Source of the DNA: Chara braunii
Lineage: Eukaryota > Streptophyta > Charophyceae > Charales > Characeae
NCBI GenBank assembly: GCA_003427395.1
Contig: BFEA01000055.1
Span: forward strand, 1,135,423-1,156,593
Length of the DNA stretch: 21,171 nucleotides
Direction: 5' to 3'
Positions 17,726-21,171 of this stretch are shown piece by piece (positions within the stretch are counted from its first letter, which is position 1; the number at the start of each line of letters is the position of its first letter). The notes beneath the pieces are model-generated. The model was not told the origin of the DNA and did no database searches. It worked only from the letters and a program-made list of their open reading frames with translations. Position numbers and translations under genes: made by a program.

Positions 17726-18160
17726 AATTTGCAAAATACCCCCATAAGTTGAAATGCTCTTCAGTCGCATGACAAATTTCTCAAGCTCATGAAGTACCAC
17801 AATGGATAGAAGAGGGCCGTGTGCCAAAATGCCCCTGAAAGATTTGGGTAGAGCGAAATGCCCCGCTGACAAAAACAAAAATTTGTGAAATACCCCTCGC
17901 GTTGGTTGGTCCCCCCATCTTTGTGATATGCCCCTACCAGGTACCATCCAACTTTGCAAAATACCCAAAACTTTGCCAACTTTCCTAAGGCCCGGTTGCA
18001 AAAGACCATGCCCAAACGGCAAGTCCAGATTGCATATTTGCACACCCAGCTGACAGGGCCATAACACAAAGATTTCGGCCCGAAAGGGCATTCCGCTCTA
18101 CCCACATCTTTCAGGGGCATTTTCGCATATATCTCAACTTATGGGGTTATTTTGCAAATT
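17726..18160. mobile_element. foldback-type (long inverted repeat) element
   Basis: Outer arms 17726-17757 and 18131-18160 are inverted copies (aatttgcaaaata-cccca... against its complement). Inner arms 17824-17863 and 18086-18126 are also inverted copies, around caaaatgcccctgaaaga and the tgggtagagcg block. The arms are separated by unequal spacers. The whole is about 435 bp with no coding capacity, as expected of a foldback or MITE-like non-autonomous DNA element. Variants of the motif aaaatacccc/aaatgcccc recur inside. Both flanks are A/G-rich on the same strand, so a target-site duplication cannot be fixed. Confidence 0.72.
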
Positions 18161-18165
18161 AGCCC

Positions 18166-18222
18166 AAAAGAAAAAGAAAAAGAAAAAGAAAAAGAAAAAG
18201 AAAAAGAAAAGAAAAAGAAAAG
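18166..18222. repeat. (AAAAAG)n polypurine repeat
   Basis: About nine units of aaaaag with one irregular spacing. A related but less regular A/G tract lies at 17685-17720, on the other side of the foldback element. Confidence 0.9.
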
Positions 18223-19028
18223 AGACCTGAAAGAAGGCGAAAGTGTTCTTTATCGACGATAAGCGACTGCAGACCCAAAAGGTAGCAAGCATGATCCTTT
18301 GATTAAACTCTGCTCTGTACAAAGACTTCTCACAAGGAACAATTCAGCAAACCCAAAATATGCAGATCACAGTACGCGCAAACGCGGACGTCAACAACAT
18401 GATAATGCGGACAACAACCATCACACACAAGGTCTTTCCGCTCAATCCTTCACACGATGCCTTCATCTCATGAGACCCAAGGTAGCATACTCCCAGCAAA
18501 CTCGACAGCTCCACACGTGAAGTCAGCCAATAGCAGATCGAACAATCTTCCCTTCAAGGGACTTTGATGGAGCTTCTGCCCGTCATCCTCAAAACTGCAA
18601 ACAACAAACTCATTGTTCTCACGTCCGAGACCCTCAAAAAAGAAAACATCTTGGGAGTCAGCAATCTCTCTCTAATAACTCTTCGTCTGACTTAACCATG
18701 ATCGAACACTGACCAAGTTGGCAGTGCTGACAGAGGAGACGTAACTCCTTAGGACTGTAGACCAAACTGCAACCGCGGAGCGAACCCAACCACCACCATT
18801 CGCTGAGCACCATAACAAACCTTACGCCAACTTTGCCGCGAGAGAGAGCTTATTGCAGAGCCCACCGCTTGAAGGACAACTATCCCCCAGGCTTAAGGTT
18901 GCTCGTCTCTCCCAAATCGAGAACCTAGCCATCCTTTTCCACCCACTGCCACCTTCCCTCCGCCAGCTTTAGGCTGCTCAGTTATGCTCTACCGCCAGAC
19001 CAGTGCCGCCCCCTCCGGCTCGTCCCTT

Positions 19029-19029
<1 letters not shown>
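18223..19029. other. unassigned non-repetitive sequence
   Basis: This is about 800 bp of average composition with no long open frame, no domain and no tandem repeats. It could be intron, UTR or intergenic DNA. Nothing more can be supported. Confidence 0.45.

Positions 19030-19060
<31 letters not shown>
19030..19060. repeat. poly-C homopolymer, 31 bases
   Basis: An unbroken run of C. The length is probably unreliable in assembly. The opposite strand is poly-G, like the run that borders the gap at 10667-10982. Confidence 0.95.
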
Positions 19061-19062
<2 letters not shown>

Positions 19063-19195
19063 GTCCTTCCAGTCCTGACAACCTCTGTAACACCATGACG
19101 AACTCTAACATGAGAAATCTCTCTTGTCCTACCCACTGGCATGAAATATATAGCCATAGTTGCCCCACTCTGGTCTCCCCAACCCTTACTCCCTC

Positions 19196-19338
19196 CACAC
19201 ACACACACACACACACAGCGCCTACAGTGCCCCTACTTCAACTCTACCCTGTCCCTTCCCCCAACAATTGCACACACCTTCAACACACACACACACACAC
19301 ACACCCGTCCTGATGAGCTGGATATCAGCGAACATGAC

Positions 19339-19373
<35 letters not shown>

Positions 19374-19413
19374 GCGCGCGCATCCTGACGAGTTGGATAT
19401 CAGCGAACATGAC

Positions 19414-19452
<39 letters not shown>
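19196..19452. repeat. cluster of (CA)n microsatellites with a duplicated spacer
   Basis: CA runs lie at 19196-19219, 19283-19305, 19341-19370 (followed by CG repeats to 19380) and 19413-19452. The spacer before the third and fourth runs is duplicated with a 75-bp period and shares ggatatcagcgaacatgacaa. The cluster therefore grew partly by tandem duplication of a spacer-plus-CA unit. Confidence 0.93.
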
Positions 19453-19453
<1 letters not shown>

Positions 19454-19499
19454 CATGCACGCACGCACACACCTGTGCGTATTTGGTTCAACTGCCACT

Positions 19500-19915
19500 G
19501 CACATCCTCCCCTCCCAAAGTTTTAACTAGTAAATGTGCAGCCCCACGTCTTCTTCTCCTCTCTGCAGTGCTTTTTGCGCATATCTTTGCAATCTCCATT
19601 TCCATTGCTTCAGATGAGCCGCAAACAGACTCATGCCTCTCAGTGTCGGCTAAAAGTACCATGCCCAGAATCGCAAGGAGTTGTAATAAAGACCAGTAGT
19701 AAATGGCTACAGCAACATGGCTGCAGCAATGGACAGCTTCTGCCTGAAGCATAAAAAATGACGCTAGCACACCATCTGGTGATCTGCAACGATCGCCATC
19801 TTCAGTACTCAAGCTGGTCGTGAAAGGGGATCAGTGGGAATAGCCAGCCCTTGGTTGAACCCCGACCGTTGCCTGAAATCAAACGTCACGTGAAATTTCA
19901 AACGGACTCAAATTA
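19500..19915. other. unassigned; minus-strand open frame with one hydrophobic segment
   Basis: A minus-strand frame starts at 19812 (MSTEDGDRCRSPDGVLASFF), has a possible membrane segment (VAVAIYYWSLLQLLAILGMV) and a basic stretch (AERRRRRGAAHLL). It then runs into the CA repeats, where it reads as Val-Cys repeats. The first 115 codons could be an exon, but no homologue is recognised and the continuation into the microsatellite is not credible as protein. Confidence 0.25.
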
Positions 19916-19953
19916 ATTAAAAAAAAATAATAATAATAATAAAAAAAAAAAAA
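19916..19953. repeat. A-rich tract with (AAT)n
   Basis: A9, then about five AAT units, then A13. It resembles the tail of LINE copy A and may be the 3' tail of a plus-sense retroelement, but no terminal module precedes it. Confidence 0.75.
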
Positions 19954-20085
19954 TCAAACAAGTAGCGAACAAAGTTCAACAAACACCAAATAGGCAACGA
20001 ACCACTGACAAACAGGTGGTGGGCGAACAGGTGCCAAACTGGGTGCAAACAGGCAGCGGGCGAATAGGTGGTAAACAGCTGGCCA

Positions 20086-20358
20086 ACAGGTGGCGGGCGA
20101 ATAGGCGGCAAACAGGTGGCAGAAGAACAGGTGACGAACAGGTGGCGGGCAAACAGGTGGTGGAAGAACAGGCGACGAACAGGTGGCGGGCGAATAGGCG
20201 GCAAACAGGTGGCAGAAGAACAGGCGACGAACAGGTGGCGGGCAAACAGGTGGCGGAAGAACAGGCGACGAACAAGTGGCGGGCGAATAAGCGGCAAACA
20301 GGTGGCGGAAGAACAGGCGACGAACAGGTGGCGGGCAAATAGGTGGCAAACAGTTGGC
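20086..20358. repeat. 93-bp higher-order tandem array
   Basis: Each 93-bp unit is a 52-bp subunit followed by a 41-bp subunit, both beginning acaggtggcggg. Units start at 20086, 20179 and 20272; the third is incomplete and fades near 20358. Since 93 is divisible by three, the array is open for long distances in several frames on both strands (for example TGDEQVAGKQV on plus, RHLFVACSSATCLP on minus). That follows from the repeat and is not evidence of coding. Confidence 0.93.
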
Positions 20359-20420
20359 AAAAACGTGGCACCGATTGGCGGCCAACAGAACAGGTGATTG
20401 ACAGGTGTCAACAACAACTA

Positions 20421-20510
20421 GTTGGCCAAGCTCAGTTGGTAAATTGGTAGTCTATTTAACTATTGAGACAGGTGGCCCCCAGACCTAAGTTCGAATTCCA
20501 CTGGAAGGCG
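20421..20510 (+). repeat. tRNA-like segment, probable SINE head or tRNA pseudogene
   Basis: AAGCTCAGTTGGTAA (20428-20442) resembles the A box and D arm of a tRNA gene, and AAGTTCGAATTCCAC (20487-20501) resembles the B box and T loop (TTCGAAT). The spacing of about 58 bases between box starts is longer than in most tRNAs and closer to those with a long variable arm. D and T stems do not pair well and no acceptor stem is clear, so this is not a working tRNA. It sits inside the acaggtggc field, and the B-box part is followed by further repeat motifs. Confidence 0.5.
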
Positions 20511-20664
20511 ATGACTAAAATACAGGTGGCAAACTGGTGTTGACAAATGGTAGCAAACAGGTGATATAGACAGGTGGCAGGCAGCAAGCCAGGCCACACA
20601 CACGTGAGAGACAATGAGAAAGCGGTTCAACGGGGGGTATGGGGGAATTAAACGGCCGCAAACT

Positions 20665-20765
20665 GTTGTGTGTGCGCGTGTGTATGTGTGCATGTGTGTG
20701 TTTTGTGTGTTGTGTGTTGTGTGTTGTGTGTGCGCGTGTATGTGTGCATGTGTGTGTGTGTTGTG
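20665..20765. repeat. imperfect (GT)n microsatellite
   Basis: GT repeats are interrupted by gcgc, at and ttt steps. The block tgtgcgcgtgt-tatgtgtgcatgtgtgtg occurs twice, around a set of tgtgtgt-tgtgtgt units. Confidence 0.93.
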
Positions 20766-21050
20766 AATGTTCACCACAACATCCCCTATTCCATCCAGAT
20801 GAGTAGATCCAAAATGGCAGCAACTTCACCTCTATTGTAGAAGATGAAGCATGCTTGAGAAGCAAGCAATGCGTACATGAGTAGACACAACATCATAGGA
20901 ACCTGACCTTTATGCAAGCAATGCAGCATACTTGAGAGGGGCCTACCCAACAATGAGACAGTTAGCAATATGATAGACAATAGATCAATTATGTCATTGT
21001 CTTCACTATATTCACCATGATTATTGTTTGGAGGCCTCCCAGTTTATATA
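20766..21050. other. unassigned stretch
   Basis: It contains two related pieces (gcatgcttgagaagcaagcaatgc and atgcaagcaatgcagcatacttgagag) and a short minus-strand open frame of 64 codons without a domain. No gene is supported. Confidence 0.4.
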
Positions 21051-21171
21051 GTTACCTTCTTACTGTTACCTTCTTACTGGTAACACCTTCTTACTGTTAC
21101 CTTCTTACTGGTAACACCTTCTTACTGTTACCTTCTTACTGTTACCTTCTTACTGGTAACACCTTCTTACT
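21051..21171. repeat. 14/17-bp mixed minisatellite, hairpin-forming
   Basis: The tract is built exactly from two words: A = gttaccttcttact (14 bp) and B = ggtaacaccttcttact (17 bp), in the order A A B A B A A B up to the last base of the window. Each A-B junction gives GTTACC, 8 nt, GGTAAC, a perfect 6-bp hairpin. The array is cut by the window edge, so its full length is unknown. Confidence 0.95.

Larger units (their letters stand above)
19990..20585. repeat. degenerate acaggtggc repeat field
   Basis: Variants of a(a)acaggtggc occur many times, densely between 20010 and 20360 and then scattered to about 20580 (for example gacaggtggc, tacaggtggc). The short motif is the building block of the higher-order array inside the field. 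Stop codons are avoided because the motif has none in most frames. Confidence 0.85.

Noticed and set aside
20016-20342. Repeat protein encoded by the acaggtggc array
   Set aside because: Open frames on both strands follow from a repeat without stop codons, and no start context or flanking coding sequence supports translation.

Overview
The window looks like a repeat-rich stretch of a eukaryotic nuclear genome, most likely a plant or streptophyte alga. The evidence is several decayed LINE-type (non-LTR) retrotransposons whose ORF2 ends in a zf-RVT zinc-finger domain of the plant LINE type, long CA/CT microsatellites, minisatellites, homopolymers, and one assembly gap next to a poly-G run. Nothing suggests a prokaryote: there are no operons or Shine-Dalgarno-led genes. 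I see no intact host gene I can name. The species call is inference; a charophyte is possible but not shown.

Layout. 1-1100: unassigned sequence with a possible tiny spliced reading frame. 1101-1800: a diverged tandem repeat of about 265 bp. 1830-2152: a minus-strand LINE fragment (copy D) beside a poly-A-tailed terminal module. 2175-7930: LINE copy A on the plus strand, nearly complete (upstream ORF remnant, endonuclease, reverse transcriptase, linker, zinc finger, C-terminal extension, 3' UTR, A-rich tail) but broken by stops and frameshifts. 7931-9520: unassigned, becoming GC-rich with several inverted repeats. 9522-13045: LINE copy B, minus strand, 5' truncated, interrupted by a 280-base N gap. 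13046-13814: unassigned. 13815-16553: LINE copy C, minus strand, 5' truncated inside the reverse transcriptase. 16554-21171: simple repeats, a 66-bp tandem array, a foldback element, a tRNA-like/SINE-like segment, a 93-bp higher-order array and a hairpin-forming minisatellite that runs to the window end.

The four LINE copies belong to one divergent family: their protein remnants align along the thumb, linker, zinc finger and a shared C-terminal extension. None can be active as it stands. The most interesting signal is a roughly 100-bp module found three times. Each time, in one orientation, it has an AT- or A-rich end and carries a 6-bp hairpin with a 7-nt loop. In copies A and B it sits downstream of ORF2 in the same orientation, so it is probably the 3' end of the family or a SINE sharing that end. 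I found no defence system, CRISPR array, rRNA or intact tRNA, and no clearly new multi-gene system.
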